The notes beneath the pieces were generated by a model. It saw nothing but the letters and a program-made list of their open reading frames with translations, was not told the DNA's origin and made no database searches. Position numbers and translations under genes: made by a program. Below, in pieces: positions 25,204-36,276 of a DNA stretch of 64,000 nt; the stretch's first letter is position 1, and every line of letters begins with the position of its first letter. The DNA comes from Kitasatospora sp. NBC_01266 (GTDB lineage Bacteria; Actinomycetota; Actinomycetes; Streptomycetales; Streptomycetaceae): contig NZ_CP108458.1 of the NCBI RefSeq assembly GCF_036242395.1, forward strand, positions 1,922,001 to 1,986,000. Reading direction: 5' to 3'.

Positions 25204-26976
25204 TCACCCTCGCCCGGGAAGGTCGCCCGGCACAAGGGTCAGCAGGCCGCCGCGCGGCACCGTGACCACCAGTTCCGCACCGGGCACGGCCACCGTCGCC
25301 GCCGCCACGGTGCCGCCCGCGCAGTCCTGGACCAGCAGCCGCACCGGGCCCGGCGGCCGGTCGAACTCCAGCCGCACCAGCGGATCGGGGTCGGCGTTGG
25401 CCACCAGCAGCAGCCGCCAGGCACCGGTGACGGCGATCGGCACCGGCGCGTACCGCCCGAAGGCGAGTTCACCGCCGCGGTCGGCCGCCAGCAGCGGGTA
25501 GCCCAACTCGGGCCGGTGCGGCCGGAACCCGCCGCGCTGCAGCAGCTCCACGTGCTCGCGCATCACCGAGAGCCAGAACCGCAGCACCGCCAACTGCTCG
25601 TCACGCTGCGCGCCGAGGTCCACCGAGACCTGGACGGTGGCGAAGAGCACCGACTGGAGCAGCACCGCGATCTCCACCGGCTGCTCGTCCGGATGCCAGG
25701 TGAGCGGGTCGGCGTGCACCGCCAACGGCCCGGCGGTGAGCCGTAGATCGGCGGTGCGCACCCGGTTCTCCACCGCGTTGTGCGGGCAGTCGGTGGCCCG
25801 CACCATGGTCGCGTACGGCCACAGCCCCGGCCCCACGTACGGCTGGCGGTGCTCGATCAGCAGCCCGGGGCGCGGCCCGCGCAGCCGCGCGTCCAGGTCG
25901 GCCAGCAGCGCCCCCAGGCCCTGGGCGACCGCCGCCCGGTCGGTGGCGTACCGGGCGAAGGTGTCGATGAAATCGATCTTCAGTCCGTCCGCGCCGTAGA
26001 CCTCGACCAGGGCCGCCAACCGCTCGATCAGGTGCGCGCGCACCTCGGGGTCGGCCGGGTCGAGCACCGAGGTCTCCAGCTCCTCCAGGTAGGCCAGCCG
26101 CCGGTCGGCGAACCGCTGCCCGGCCGCGCTGCGCTCACCGGCGAAGGGCAGCGCGACCCAGAGCAGGTAGGCCAGGCCGAGCTCGCGCACCCGGGCCAGG
26201 TGCGCGGCGAAGTCCGGGAACGGACCTGGCGCCGGCTGCCAGTCGCCGGTGGTGGCGTAGGAACGCGTGGTCTCGTCGGTCTGCCAGCCGTCGTCGACGA
26301 TCATCGCGCCGAACCCCAGCGGAGCGGCGAGCGCGGCCAGCCGCTCGACCTCGGCGGCGGTGATCTCCAGGTGGCGGACGTACCAGGTGCAGAAGACCGG
26401 CTCGAACGCGGCCTCGGGCACCGGCGACCGGCTGCCACCCCACCACTGGACCATCTCAGCTATCGTGTCGGCGAAGTGACGTCCCGTCAGATCAAGCCGC
26501 AGGCGCAGCGGAGCACCGTCCACCTGGTGCTCCACCCACCAGACGAACTCGCCGGTCTCCTCCACCGCCCCCTCGCCGATGGTCACCGGCAGCAGCAACT
26601 CACCGACCGCGAAGGTGCACAGCGCCGCGTCACCGGCGCCGATCAGGCTGCCGATCGGCGCCCCGGCGGCCAGGTCGGCCACCCGGGGCTTGCTCCAGGA
26701 GGGCGGCAGCCAGCGGGAGTCGGTGTGCGGACGCCACAGGCCGGTGGCGCCGACGCTCGGCAGCCGCCACTCGACCCGCACCCGGGCGGCCCGCTCGCCG
26801 ACCGGCTCGGCCTCGACCAGCAGCAGCCGCTCGCCGCCGCCGACCCGCACCGCCACGTCCGGTGCCCCGATCGCGGTCACCCGCAGCCGCAACCCCGGTA
26901 CCCCGGTGGTCAGTTCCCGCACACTCTCGGTGCGCCCCGAGCTCGGCGCACTGCCGTCCCAGTTCAGAGGGGACAC
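25204..26976 (-). CDS. GH36-type alpha-galactosidase
   Basis: Cytoplasmic glycoside hydrolase of 590 aa with no signal peptide. An N-terminal beta-sandwich (about 1-190) precedes the barrel. FCTWYVRHLEITAAEV and MIVDDGWQTDE are barrel strands, and the nucleophile is expected in GADGLKIDFIDTF. The likely acid/base Asp lies in MVRATDCPHNAVENRV. The all-beta C domain ends the protein. GH36/GH27 enzymes release terminal alpha-galactose from melibiose or raffinose-type sugars, but the family also holds alpha-N-acetylgalactosaminidases. GTG at 26976 lies 75 bases behind the last transporter gene, suggesting that the transporter imports its substrate. Confidence 0.85.
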   Translation of the reverse strand: MSPLNWDGSAPSSGRTESVRELTTGVPGLRLRVTAIGAPDVAVRVGGGERLLLVEAEPVGERAARVRVEWRLPSVGATGLWRPHTDSRWLPPSWSKPRVADLAAGAPIGSLIGAGDAALCTFAVGELLLPVTIGEGAVEETGEFVWWVEHQVDGAPLRLRLDLTGRHFADTIAEMVQWWGGSRSPVPEAAFEPVFCTWYVRHLEITAAEVERLAALAAPLGFGAMIVDDGWQTDETTRSYATTGDWQPAPGPFPDFAAHLARVRELGLAYLLWVALPFAGERSAAGQRFADRRLAYLEELETSVLDPADPEVRAHLIERLAALVEVYGADGLKIDFIDTFARYATDRAAVAQGLGALLADLDARLRGPRPGLLIEHRQPYVGPGLWPYATMVRATDCPHNAVENRVRTADLRLTAGPLAVHADPLTWHPDEQPVEIAVLLQSVLFATVQVSVDLGAQRDEQLAVLRFWLSVMREHVELLQRGGFRPHRPELGYPLLAADRGGELAFGRYAPVPIAVTGAWRLLLVANADPDPLVRLEFDRPPGPVRLLVQDCAGGTVAAATVAVPGAELVVTVPRGGLLTLVPGDLPGRG

Positions 26977-27051
26977 AACTCTCGCCTTTCCATGGTGGTT
27001 CCCGGTCGGACGGGGCCCTCGACAGGTTCCCCGCCCCGCCCGACCGGGGGT

Positions 27052-28031
<980 letters not shown>

Positions 28032-28035
<4 letters not shown>

Positions 28036-29012
28036 GCCGCCACCTCCGAGTGGACGCAGGCGCTGCGGTGGCCGTCGGGGGCCACCTGGAGCAGCGGGGG
28101 CAGGGCGTCGGTGCAGGCGGGCCGCGGATCGGCCGCGTACCGCGGGCAGCGCGGGTGGAAGGCGCAGCCGCGCGGCGGCGCCAGCAGCGAGGGCGGTGAG
28201 CCCGGAATGGCCCGCAACGCCTGCTCCTCGCTGCCGTCCAGGCGCGGCAGCGAGTCCAGCAGGCCCTGGGTGTAGGGGTGCCGGGGCGCGCCGAAGAGCG
28301 CCTCGGCACCCGCCTGTTCGACCGCCGAGCCGCCGTACATCACCAGCACCTGGTCGGCCACCCGGGCGATCACCCCGAGGTCGTGGGTGATCATGATGAT
28401 CCCCAGTCCCCGCTCGTCCTTGAGCCTCATCAGCAGGTCGAGCACCTGGGCCTGGACGGTGACGTCCAGGGCGGTGGTCGGCTCGTCGGCGATGATCAGC
28501 TCGGGCTCGCAGGAGAGCGCGAGCGCGATCATCGCGCGCTGGCGCATGCCGCCGGAGAACTGGTGCGGGTACTCCCGCGCCCGGCGGGCCGGTTCGGGGA
28601 TCCCGACGTCGCCGAGCACCTCCACCGCGCGGGCCCGGGCGACCTTGCGGCTGGAGCCGAAGTGCTCCCGGTGCGCCTCGGCGATCTGGTCGCCGACGGT
28701 GAAGTACGGGTGCAGGGCGGTGAGCGCGTCCTGGAAGATCATCGCCATCCGCCGGCCGCGCAGCCGGCGCAGCGTCTCCTCGGGGGCGCCGATCAGCTCG
28801 GTGCCGTCGAAGTCGACCGAGCCGGTGACCTCGGCCCCTCGGTGCAGGCCCATCACGGCCAGCGAGGTGACCGACTTGCCGGAGCCCGACTCGCCGACGA
28901 TTCCCAGGGTGCGGCCGCGCTCCACGTCGAAGTCGACGCCCTTGACCGCGCGCACCAGCCCTTCGGCGGTGTTGAACTCGACCGCGAGGTCGCGGACCTG
29001 AAGCAGCGTCAC
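28032..29012 (-). CDS. ABC transporter ATP-binding protein (DppD/OppD type)
   Basis: First ATPase of the importer, 326 aa. Walker [11 protein letters not shown]-loop [10 protein letters not shown], signature [16 protein letters not shown], Walker [13 protein letters not shown] and the switch His in MITHDLGV are all intact. The C-terminal extension has [10 protein letters not shown] and further Cys. The start is GTG at 29012, whose GTGA overlaps the permease stop; a longer in-frame reading to 29729 lies antiparallel to nothing sensible and is rejected. It couples ATP hydrolysis to transport with its partner ATPase and two permeases. Confidence 0.93.
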
Positions 29013-29998
29013 GAAAGCCTCGCTCTCGGGTCGATCCAGGCGTAGAGCAGGTCCACGACCAGATTGGAAGTGACGATGAAGAAGGAGGCCAGCAGCGTGA
29101 TGCCCATCACCACCGGCTGGTCCGCCTTGTGCAGGGAGTCGGCGAAGAGCTTGCCGACGCCCGGCAAGCTGAACAGCGTCTCGGTGATCATCGCGCCGGC
29201 CAGCAGCGAGCCCAGGTCCATGCCGAGCATGGTGGCCACCGCCGTCAGCGCCGGGCGCAGCCCGTGCTTGCCGACCACCCTGCGCTCGCGCAGCCCCTTG
29301 GCCCGCGCGGTGCGCACGAACGGCTCGGCGAGCGTCTCGATCACCGAACTTCGGGTCATCCGGGCGTACATCGCCGCGGTGGCCAGCGCCAGGGTGATCC
29401 ACGGCAGGATCAGGTTCTGCACCCAGCCCACCGGATCGGAGCCGAAGGCGACATAGCTCGGGAAGGGCAGCCAGCCGAGCAGCACGACCACCACGTAGAG
29501 CAGGATCATCGCGGTGAAGTAGACCGGCACCGCGGCCGCACCGATGGTGGCGACCATCAGGGTGCGGTCTACCCAGCTGTTCTTGCGCAGCGCGGAGATC
29601 ACGCCGACGCCCAGGCCCAGCAGCACCCAGACCACGGCCGCGCCGATCGCCAGCGAGACGCTGGTGGGCAGCCGGTTCATGATCAGGCTCCAGACCGGCG
29701 CCCCGCTCTGGAAGGAGTACCCGAAGCACGGGAAGCCGCAGTGCACCGCGTACTGCCCGGTGCCCATGGTGCGGCCGGCGAAGATGGCCAGCACGTAGCG
29801 GGCGAACTGCACCACCAGCGGGGCGTTCAGGCCCATCTGCTGGCGCACCTCGGCGACCCGGTCGGGCGGGCAGTCCTTGCCGCAGAACATCACCGCCGGG
29901 TCGGTGGGCAGCAGGTAGAAGATGACGAAGGTGACCGCGCAGATCACCAGCAGGGTGGCCACGATGCCCAGCAGTCGACGGATCAGGTAGCCGATCAT
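29009..29998 (-). CDS. ABC transporter permease (DppB type)
   Basis: Inner-membrane permease of 329 aa with six predicted helices. The N-terminal helix starts [17 protein letters not shown] and the EAA loop that docks the ATPase reads [21 protein letters not shown] periplasmic loop has [14 protein letters not shown], an unusual Cys pair, and further Cys in [14 protein letters not shown] at 29998 overlaps the DppC stop by four bases and is the natural start; a longer reading adds a non-membrane stretch. Confidence 0.92.
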   Translation of the reverse strand: MIGYLIRRLLGIVATLLVICAVTFVIFYLLPTDPAVMFCGKDCPPDRVAEVRQQMGLNAPLVVQFARYVLAIFAGRTMGTGQYAVHCGFPCFGYSFQSGAPVWSLIMNRLPTSVSLAIGAAVVWVLLGLGVGVISALRKNSWVDRTLMVATIGAAAVPVYFTAMILLYVVVVLLGWLPFPSYVAFGSDPVGWVQNLILPWITLALATAAMYARMTRSSVIETLAEPFVRTARAKGLRERRVVGKHGLRPALTAVATMLGMDLGSLLAGAMITETLFSLPGVGKLFADSLHKADQPVVMGITLLASFFIVTSNLVVDLLYAWIDPRARLS

Positions 29999-30945
29999 CC
30001 GCGCCCGCCCTTCGGGTCCAGGGCGTCGCGCAGCGCGTCGCCGAGCAGGGTGAAGGCCAGCACCAGCAGGAAGAGGCAGGCGCACGGCAGCACGAAGAAC
30101 ATCGGGTCGACCTTGTAGTAGAGCACCGAGTCGGAGATCATCTGGCCCCAGGAGGGGGTCGGCGGGCGGACCCCGACGCCCAGGTAGGTCAGGCCGGCCT
30201 CGGCGCCGATCAGGTTCGGGATGGCCAGCGTCAGGTAGACGATGACGGTGCCGGTCAGGTTGGGCAGGATCTCGGTGAGCAGGATCCGGGCGCTGCCGGT
30301 GCCGCTGGCGCGGGCCGCCTCGATGTACTCGCGGTGCCGCAGCGAGATGGTCTGGCCGCGGATCACCCGGGCGATGTAGGGCCAGGTGAAGAGGGTCATC
30401 ACCAGGATCAGCAGCAGCACCCGGTTGGCGTTCTGCACCACCGAGAGCAGCGCGATCATGAAGATCAGGCTCGGGAAGGACATCATGATGTCCATGAACC
30501 GGCTGATCACCGCGTCCACCCGGCCGCCGAAGTAGCCGGCCGTGCTGCCGAGCAGCACGCCGATCACGGTGATCAGCACGGCGGCGCTGAAGGCGACCAG
30601 CAGGCTGACCCGGGCGCCGTAGAGCAGCCGGGCGAAGATGTCGCGGCCGAGCATCGGCTCGACACCCAGCCAGTGCGAGGGGCTCATCCCGCCCAGGCTG
30701 CCGCGCGGCAGCCCGCCGAGGTAGGGGTCGATGGCGTTCTCGTCGGTGGCGGCCGGGCCGTGGCCGCTGATCGCGGTGAGCACCGGGGCCAGCAGCGCGG
30801 CCAGCACGAAGAAGGCGATCAGGCCCAGGCCGAACAGCGCGGCCTTGTCACGGCGCAGTCGGCGCCAGGTCAACTTCCATGGGGAGAGGCGTTCCTGAGT
30901 GTCCGTCAGTTCAACCGGTCCGTCAGTGCGGAGTGCGGCGGTCAT
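29995..30945 (-). CDS. ABC transporter permease (DppC type)
   Basis: Second membrane subunit, 316 aa, with a cytoplasmic N-terminal segment, a first helix ([20 protein letters not shown]) and five more. The EAA-loop docking motif is [25 protein letters not shown]. It pairs with DppB to form the channel. The gene lies 16 bases after the binding-protein gene. GTG or ATG ambiguity is absent: ATG-type start at 30945 gives [11 protein letters not shown]. Confidence 0.92.
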   Translation of the reverse strand: MTAALRTDGPVELTDTQERLSPWKLTWRRLRRDKAALFGLGLIAFFVLAALLAPVLTAISGHGPAATDENAIDPYLGGLPRGSLGGMSPSHWLGVEPMLGRDIFARLLYGARVSLLVAFSAAVLITVIGVLLGSTAGYFGGRVDAVISRFMDIMMSFPSLIFMIALLSVVQNANRVLLLILVMTLFTWPYIARVIRGQTISLRHREYIEAARASGTGSARILLTEILPNLTGTVIVYLTLAIPNLIGAEAGLTYLGVGVRPPTPSWGQMISDSVLYYKVDPMFFVLPCACLFLLVLAFTLLGDALRDALDPKGGRG

Positions 30946-30961
30946 CCGTGGGAACCCCGTC

Positions 30962-32695
30962 TCACTTCAACGACTTGAGGCCGACGGTGGCGTAGTCGAT
31001 CTGCGCCGACCAGACCGGTGCGCCGAACGCCCCGGCGATGTTGGAGCCGACCAGCAGCGGCTTCTTCTGCCAGGCGAGCGGGATGGCGGGCGCCTCGTCC
31101 ATGATCTTGGCGTCCAGCGCCTGCCAGGCCTGGTTGGCCGCGTTGACGTCGGTCAGGCCGGCGATCCGGTCCATCTCGGCGTCCACCGACGGGTCGGTGA
31201 AGCGGGTGATGTTGCCCTGGTTGCCGACGTCGCTGATGATCCGGCTGTCGAACATCATCGGCAGGAAGGTGGCGGCCGACGGATAGTCGGGGCACCAACC
31301 CGCCAGCGAGAGACCGGTCTGGGTGTTCTTGTTGCCTTCCACCGAGTAGGCGACCGAGGGGTCCACCGCGTTGATGGTGACGTTGATGCCGACCCGCTTG
31401 AGCGAGGCCTGCAGCGACTCGGCGCGCTGCTCCTCGGTGTTGGCCACGGTCAGGGTGGTGGAGAAGCCGCCCGGCGAACCACCGGCCGCCAGGTACTGCT
31501 TGGCCTTGTCCAGGTCGCCGCCCGGCGGGATCTTGAAGTGGTCCACCGAGGAGCCGCCGGTGAGCTCCGGCGGCAGGTAGGTGGTGGCGATGTCGGCCAG
31601 CGCCGGGCCGCCGGCGGCCGCCTGGTAGGCGCTCTTGTCGACCGCGTACTCGACCGCGAGCCGCAGGTTCTGGTTGTTGAACGGCGGCTTGCTGGTGTCC
31701 ATGTCCAGCAGCGCGTCGCAGTTGGAGTTCTCGCTGACCAGGCGGGACCTGACCGTCGGATCGGTGATCACGCTGCTGACCTTGGACGGGTCGAGGTCCG
31801 CGTAGGAGATGGCGTCCTGGTCCTCGTTCTGGTCGGCGATCATCCGGTCGGCGACGTTGGTGGAGCTCAGCGTCTGGTCCACCACGATCTTGTCGGGGTA
31901 GGCCTTGCGGACCGGGTCGGTGGCCGCGTCCCAGTACGGGTTGCGCACCAGCACCAGTTGCTTGCCCCGGTCGTAACTCTGGATCTTGTAAGGCCCGGAC
32001 GAGAACGGGTGGTTGGCGTAGTTGACGCCGGTGTCCTTGGCGATCGGCACCGGCGCGAAGGTGGGCAGCGTGACGGTGTAGCCGAACTCGGCCACCGGGC
32101 GCTTGAGATGGAAGATGATGGTCTTGGCGTCCGGCACCTCGATCGCCGAGGGGCCCAGGCGCTGGCCGTGCAGCGGCCCCTGGTAGTCGGCGGGCGCGTT
32201 GAGGTACATCTTGGCGTAGTCCGGGCCGCCGGGCAGATCCGGCGAGAACGAGCGCTCCACGTTGTACTTGATGTCGTCGGCGACGATCGGCGAGCCGTCC
32301 TCGTACTTGAGGCCGTCCTTGAGGTGGAAGGTCCAGGTCCGGTCGCCGTCGCTCGGCTCGCCCAGGTCGGTGGCCAGGTCCGGGACGATCTGCAGGCCGC
32401 CCGAGCCCGGTTCGGCCTTGAAGGTGGTCAGCGTGCGGTAGAGGTAGCGGATGCCGAAGTCCATCTCCGGCTCGACCCAGTTGCGGGTCGGGTCGAGGTC
32501 GGAGAAGTCCTGGTCGGCCAGCACGTGCAGGGTGCCGCCGCGCACCGGGGTGCCGCCGACGATGCCGTCGCCCGCCGTGGTGAGGCTCTTCTCGTCCGCA
32601 CCGGAACCGCTTCCGGTGCTCGAACAGGCCCCGAGGGCAAGGGTGAGGGTCGCCGCTATCGCTGCCGCGAGGGCGGCGTGGGTACGCCTGGTCAT
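30962..32695 (-). CDS. Family 5 solute-binding lipoprotein (peptide/oligosaccharide ABC importer)
   Basis: Extracellular lipid-anchored binding protein of 577 aa. A signal peptide ends in lipobox LALGAC at about residue 24, followed by a Ser/Gly linker. The SBP_bac_5 fold has ATDLGEPSDGDRTWTFHLKDGLKYEDG, LVRNPYWDAATDPVRKAYPDKIV and FNNQNLRLAVEYAVDK. Family 5 proteins mostly bind peptides, but several bind oligosaccharides. The GH36 gene in the same operon argues for an alpha-galactoside. The divergent Xaa-Pro aminopeptidase argues for proline-containing peptides. ATG at 32695 is the first gene of the operon; its promoter lies at 32786-32814. Confidence 0.92.
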   Translation of the reverse strand: MTRRTHAALAAAIAATLTLALGACSSTGSGSGADEKSLTTAGDGIVGGTPVRGGTLHVLADQDFSDLDPTRNWVEPEMDFGIRYLYRTLTTFKAEPGSGGLQIVPDLATDLGEPSDGDRTWTFHLKDGLKYEDGSPIVADDIKYNVERSFSPDLPGGPDYAKMYLNAPADYQGPLHGQRLGPSAIEVPDAKTIIFHLKRPVAEFGYTVTLPTFAPVPIAKDTGVNYANHPFSSGPYKIQSYDRGKQLVLVRNPYWDAATDPVRKAYPDKIVVDQTLSSTNVADRMIADQNEDQDAISYADLDPSKVSSVITDPTVRSRLVSENSNCDALLDMDTSKPPFNNQNLRLAVEYAVDKSAYQAAAGGPALADIATTYLPPELTGGSSVDHFKIPPGGDLDKAKQYLAAGGSPGGFSTTLTVANTEEQRAESLQASLKRVGINVTINAVDPSVAYSVEGNKNTQTGLSLAGWCPDYPSAATFLPMMFDSRIISDVGNQGNITRFTDPSVDAEMDRIAGLTDVNAANQAWQALDAKIMDEAPAIPLAWQKKPLLVGSNIAGAFGAPVWSAQIDYATVGLKSLK

Positions 32696-32997
32696 GTGCT
32701 CTCCGCAGGGGGTACTGGCGCACTGTGTGGGTGGCGCGATGGCGGCCGGGGCGTTGGGGCTGGCCTCGTCCGAGGTGTGACGAGTAACATAGTAATGTGA
32801 AATTGCACAGGCAAGGGGTTGACCGTCCCGTTACCCAGATGTGTCCGAACGGGGCGTCAACCTCCGTTCACCGCAACGAGATCAGCGCAGCTCGGCGCCC
32901 CTGAGACCGAGCCACCGCAGTGCCGCACCTGCCCAGCCCGGCCCCGCGCCAGCGCAGGCCGACCGCACCGCCACCAGGCCGCCGAAGGAGCCGACCC
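32696..32997. promoter_or_regulatory. Divergent region of importer operon and aminopeptidase
   Basis: 302 bases without a gene. The half nearest 32780-32820 is markedly A/T-rich for this genome and contains the importer promoter and an operator-like palindrome. The other half is GC-rich and ends in AAGGAG before the aminopeptidase GTG. TTGACC at 32819 could be a -35 for the aminopeptidase, but no good -10 follows. Confidence 0.6.
32786..32814 (-). promoter_or_regulatory. Importer operon promoter with embedded palindrome
   Basis: On the minus strand TTGCCT (32814-32809), a 17-base spacer and TATGTT (32791-32786) form a sigma-70-like promoter about 90 bases before the binding-protein start. 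The spacer carries TGTGCAATTTCACA (32809-32796), an imperfect palindrome with TGTG/CACA arms and an AATT core. This is a likely repressor site of LacI, GntR or CRP style. No regulator gene is adjacent. Confidence 0.6.
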
Positions 32998-34455
32998 GTG
33001 ACCCGACCGATCCCCTCCGCCAACACCGGGAGCCACGACCAGCCCATCTCCGCCGCCCTCGCCGCCTTCATGGGCACCTCCTGGGCTCCCACCCCGCTGC
33101 CCGAAGAGGCCAGGGTCCCCGGCCACCGGGTGATGCCGGCCCGCCGGGCCCGGCTCTCCGCCGCCTTCCCCGGTGAGCGGCTGATCGTGCCGGCCGGTCA
33201 GCTCAAGGTGCGCACCAACGACGTCGACTACCGCTTCCGCCCGCACAGCGCCTTCGCCTGGCTCACCGGCCTGACCGGCGAGGAGCAGGTCGGCAACGTG
33301 CTGGTGCTGGAGCCGGACGGCGGCCAGGGCCATGAGCCGGTGCTCTACCTGCGACCGCGCGCGCCGCGCGACGGGGTCAGCGACGAGTTCTACCGAGACC
33401 GGCGGTACGGCGAGTTCTGGGCCGGCCGGCGCCCCGACCTGGGCGAGGCGGCCCAGCTGACCGGCCTGCGCACCGAGCACTCGGACGCCCTGGAGAAGGT
33501 GCTGAGCCTGCGCCGGGGCGCCCAGCGGGTGCTGGGCGGGGTCGACCCGGTGGTCGACGACCTGGTCGACGGCGCTGGTGACGGCGTAGCCGACGCCGAA
33601 CTGGCCGCTGTGCTAGGAGAGTTGCGACTGATCAAGGACGCCTGGGAGATCGAGCAGCTGCAACTGGCCGTCGACAGCACCACGCTGGCCTTCGAGGACG
33701 TGGTGCGCGCACTGCCCGCCGCGCTGCGCCACCGGCGCGGGGAACGCTGGCTCGAGGGCGTCTTCAACCTGCGCGCCCGCGCCGAGGGCAACGGCATCGG
33801 CTACGAGAGCATCGTGGCCTCCGGCGCCCACGCCGGCGTGCTGCACTGGATCCGCAACAACGGCGCGCTCGACCCGAGTCAACTGCTGCTGCTGGACGCC
33901 GGCGTGGAGACCGACACGCTCTACACCGCCGACATCACCCGCACGCTGCCGCTCAGCGGCACCTTCTCCCCGGTGCAGCGCCAGGTCTACGAACTGGTGC
34001 TGGCCGCCCAGCAGGCGGGCATCGCGGCGCTGCGCCCCGGCGCCCGCTACCGCGACTTCCACGAGGCGGCGATGGTGGTGCTGGCCGAGGGCCTGGCCGA
34101 CTGGGGCGTGCTGCGGATCCCGGCCGAAGAGGCGCTGCGCCCGGGCAGCGGGCTCTACCGGCGCTACACGCTCTGCAGCAGCGGGCACATGCTGGGTCTG
34201 GACATGCACGACTGCGCGAAGGCGCGGGCCGGCACCTACCTGGACGGGGTGCTGGAGGTCGGGCAGGTACTGACCGTCGAACCCGGCCTCTACCTGCAGC
34301 GGGACGATCTGACGCTGCCGATGGAACTGCGCGGGATCGGGGTGCGGATCGAGGACGACCTGGTGATCACCGAGGACGGCGCCCGCCTGATGTCGAGCGC
34401 GCTGCCGCGCACGGTGGCCGGGATCGAGGAGTGGATGGGGACGCTGCTCGGGTGA
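32998..34455 (+). CDS. Xaa-Pro aminopeptidase (M24B)
   Basis: Aminopeptidase P-type metallopeptidase, 485 aa, removing the N-terminal residue from peptides with proline in second position. An N-terminal creatinase-like domain (about 40-200) precedes the pita-bread domain. Two-metal ligands are visible: LLLLDAGVETDTLYTADITRT (both Asp; the run is split by the conserved Asp), His in SSGHMLGLDMHD, and Glu in TVEPGLYLQ and GVRIEDDLVI. GTG at 32998 is chosen because AAGGAG precedes it by 7 bases; the in-frame ATG at 32920 lies in Pro/Arg-rich noise. It is divergent from the peptide-type importer. Confidence 0.93.
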   Translation: MTRPIPSANTGSHDQPISAALAAFMGTSWAPTPLPEEARVPGHRVMPARRARLSAAFPGERLIVPAGQLKVRTNDVDYRFRPHSAFAWLTGLTGEEQVGNVLVLEPDGGQGHEPVLYLRPRAPRDGVSDEFYRDRRYGEFWAGRRPDLGEAAQLTGLRTEHSDALEKVLSLRRGAQRVLGGVDPVVDDLVDGAGDGVADAELAAVLGELRLIKDAWEIEQLQLAVDSTTLAFEDVVRALPAALRHRRGERWLEGVFNLRARAEGNGIGYESIVASGAHAGVLHWIRNNGALDPSQLLLLDAGVETDTLYTADITRTLPLSGTFSPVQRQVYELVLAAQQAGIAALRPGARYRDFHEAAMVVLAEGLADWGVLRIPAEEALRPGSGLYRRYTLCSSGHMLGLDMHDCAKARAGTYLDGVLEVGQVLTVEPGLYLQRDDLTLPMELRGIGVRIEDDLVITEDGARLMSSALPRTVAGIEEWMGTLLG

Positions 34456-34510
34456 CGGCGGGGGCCGGGGCGGTCCCCCGGTCGATCCGGGCCGGCGGCC
34501 GGGCGCCGGC

Positions 34511-35698
34511 TCAGACCACCGCCTGCCACGCCGTCAGCAGGTAGGCCCCGTACCAGCTCCCCGCCAGCACCGCCGCCCCCGCCAGCGGCCAGGCGGTGCG
34601 CGGGCGGGCCGCGGCGAGGGCGCGGGCGGCGGGCAGCAGGAAGAGCAGCGCCGGCACCAGCAGGCGCGGCTTGCAGGAGGAGAAGTCGCTCTGCCCGACC
34701 GCCAGCCCCGTCACCAGCAGCCCGTAGAGCGCCATCGGCGGCCACGGACGCCCGAGCAGCGCGAGCAGGCAGCCGACCAGTGCCGCGACCACCAGCAGCG
34801 CGACGCTGACGTCCACCCACCCGGTGCCGCCCGCCAGTTGGTCGGTGATGTAGTCCCAACTGTGCGCCCCCCAGTCCAACTCGGCACCCCAGCCGGCCTG
34901 CTGGATCCGGAACCAGCCGTCCAGCCGCCCGGTGCGCAGGCCCACCCAGAGCAGGTACCCCGGGGTGGCCGAGCAGGCGATCAGCGCCGCGAGCAGCGGC
35001 CGCCAGGACCATCCCTGACGGATCGTCAGCACTGCGGCCAGGACGACCGCCAGCCCCACCGCGAGCCCGCTGGGCCGGGTCAGCCCCGCCAGTACCCCGC
35101 ACAGTGCCGCCGCGCGCCAGGCACCGCGGTGCGCGGCGAGCAGCGCGCCCACCGCGCAGGCCAGGAAGACCGACTCGCTGTAGGCCATCCCGAGCACCAC
35201 GGCCATCGGCTGCGCCAGCACCAGGGCCAGCAGGAAGAACCCGGTCCGCCGGTCGTACAGCCGAGCGACCAGCCGGTGCAGCAGAACCGCGGCGAGCGCC
35301 CCCGAGAGGCGCGAGACCAGCAGCGCCGCGTCCCCGAAGCTCAACCCGGTGAGCAGGTGCGCGAGGCGGACCAACGCCGGGTAGAGCGGGAAGAACGCCA
35401 GATTGCTGCCGAGCCAGGCCCCGCTCGCGTCCCGCGGCGCCCCGGCGGCCGGGTAGCCGTGCTCGGCCACCTCCAGGAAGAGCCGCCCGTCCCAGCTCAG
35501 CAGCAACCGCCCGATCGGCAGCGTGCCGGGCCGGTGCAGCACGGCGAGCAGGGCGAGTTGGAGCGCGCAGACCGCACCGTAGAGCAGCAGCGGCGGCGCC
35601 AACTCGCGGGCCCACCGGCGCGCCCGGCCCAGCGGCGCCGCCGTCGCCAACCCGGCGGCGGGCAGCCCCGAATGCGGATCGAGCGCGTAGTCGGTCAT
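34511..35698 (-). CDS. Membrane mannosyltransferase-like protein (PIG-V/DUF2029 style)
   Basis: Polytopic membrane protein of 395 aa with about nine helices and an extracytoplasmic loop after helix 1 carrying LLSWDGRLFLEVAEHGYP. That WDG motif is typical of GPI-mannosyltransferase PIG-V-like proteins of actinobacteria. LRLAHLL and GMAYSESVFLACAVGALLAA fit the GT-C pattern. It probably transfers mannose or arabinose-type sugars from a polyprenyl donor to a cell-envelope acceptor; the acceptor is unknown. It is a single gene, convergent with the aminopeptidase. The start ATG at 35698 gives MTDYALDPHSG. Confidence 0.8.
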   Translation of the reverse strand: MTDYALDPHSGLPAAGLATAAPLGRARRWARELAPPLLLYGAVCALQLALLAVLHRPGTLPIGRLLLSWDGRLFLEVAEHGYPAAGAPRDASGAWLGSNLAFFPLYPALVRLAHLLTGLSFGDAALLVSRLSGALAAVLLHRLVARLYDRRTGFFLLALVLAQPMAVVLGMAYSESVFLACAVGALLAAHRGAWRAAALCGVLAGLTRPSGLAVGLAVVLAAVLTIRQGWSWRPLLAALIACSATPGYLLWVGLRTGRLDGWFRIQQAGWGAELDWGAHSWDYITDQLAGGTGWVDVSVALLVVAALVGCLLALLGRPWPPMALYGLLVTGLAVGQSDFSSCKPRLLVPALLFLLPAARALAAARPRTAWPLAGAAVLAGSWYGAYLLTAWQAVV

Positions 35699-35912
35699 GC
35701 ACGTGACGGTACGGTCCGGCGCCGACCCTGCTCGACCGGACGCCGAGGAGTTGCGCCGAACGGCATCACGCGCTAGGCCGAAAGCAGGGAATCATACTGA
35801 AAGTCAGATGACACGACGTCAGCCGTCGGTCGTACCGGCACGGCCGGTAGGGCGCAACCCACTTCGGTCGGCCGTAGACTACGTGGCCGGACAACCAAGG
35901 GGGACGTAGGAC
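35699..35912. promoter_or_regulatory. Divergent promoter region
   Basis: 214 bases between the mannosyltransferase and the small Cys protein. It includes an A/T-rich patch (35776-35810) and, near the plus-strand gene, a -10-like TAGACT at about 35874 followed by AAGGGGG 14 bases before the ATG. No repeat or small gene was recognised. Confidence 0.4.
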
Positions 35913-36272
35913 ATGGGTGGCTGGCTCTGGGTGCTCATCCCGGCCGTGCTGTACGGCGGCAACTCGATCAAGGACACCGTACGGACCGCGCTGAAGACCC
36001 GGCACCAGCGCAGGATCGAGCTGCTCGAGGCCGCCGAACGCCGCCAACTGACGCTGGACGCGGCCACCCGGCCGCCCGAGCCCGTCTGCGGCTGCACCCA
36101 TCACCTGGCCAAGCACGACAAGCAGGGCAAGTGCCATGAGGTGGTCGAGGCGCCGGCGGCCTGGGATGCCGAGCGCAAGCCCCTGCGGTACGAGGCCCGG
36201 CCGTGCAACTGCCAGCAGTACGTCGGCCCGGAGCCGCTGGGGACGGTCTTCGCGGCGGAACTCGTCGGCTGA
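35913..36272 (+). CDS. Small membrane-anchored cysteine-rich protein of unknown function
   Basis: 119 aa, not assigned to a named family. An N-terminal hydrophobic segment (about residues 3-16) is followed by a basic/charged helix (KTRHQRRIELLEAAERRQL) and a Cys/His-rich region. CGCTHHLAKHDKQGKCHE and, 28 residues on, CNCQQYVG give five Cys and three His that could bind zinc. Similar proteins are common in Streptomyces. The start ATG has AAGGGGG upstream. It lies 4 bases before the PPOX gene and may be co-transcribed. Function unknown. Confidence 0.75.
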   Translation: MGGWLWVLIPAVLYGGNSIKDTVRTALKTRHQRRIELLEAAERRQLTLDAATRPPEPVCGCTHHLAKHDKQGKCHEVVEAPAAWDAERKPLRYEARPCNCQQYVGPEPLGTVFAAELVG

Positions 36273-36276
36273 CCCC

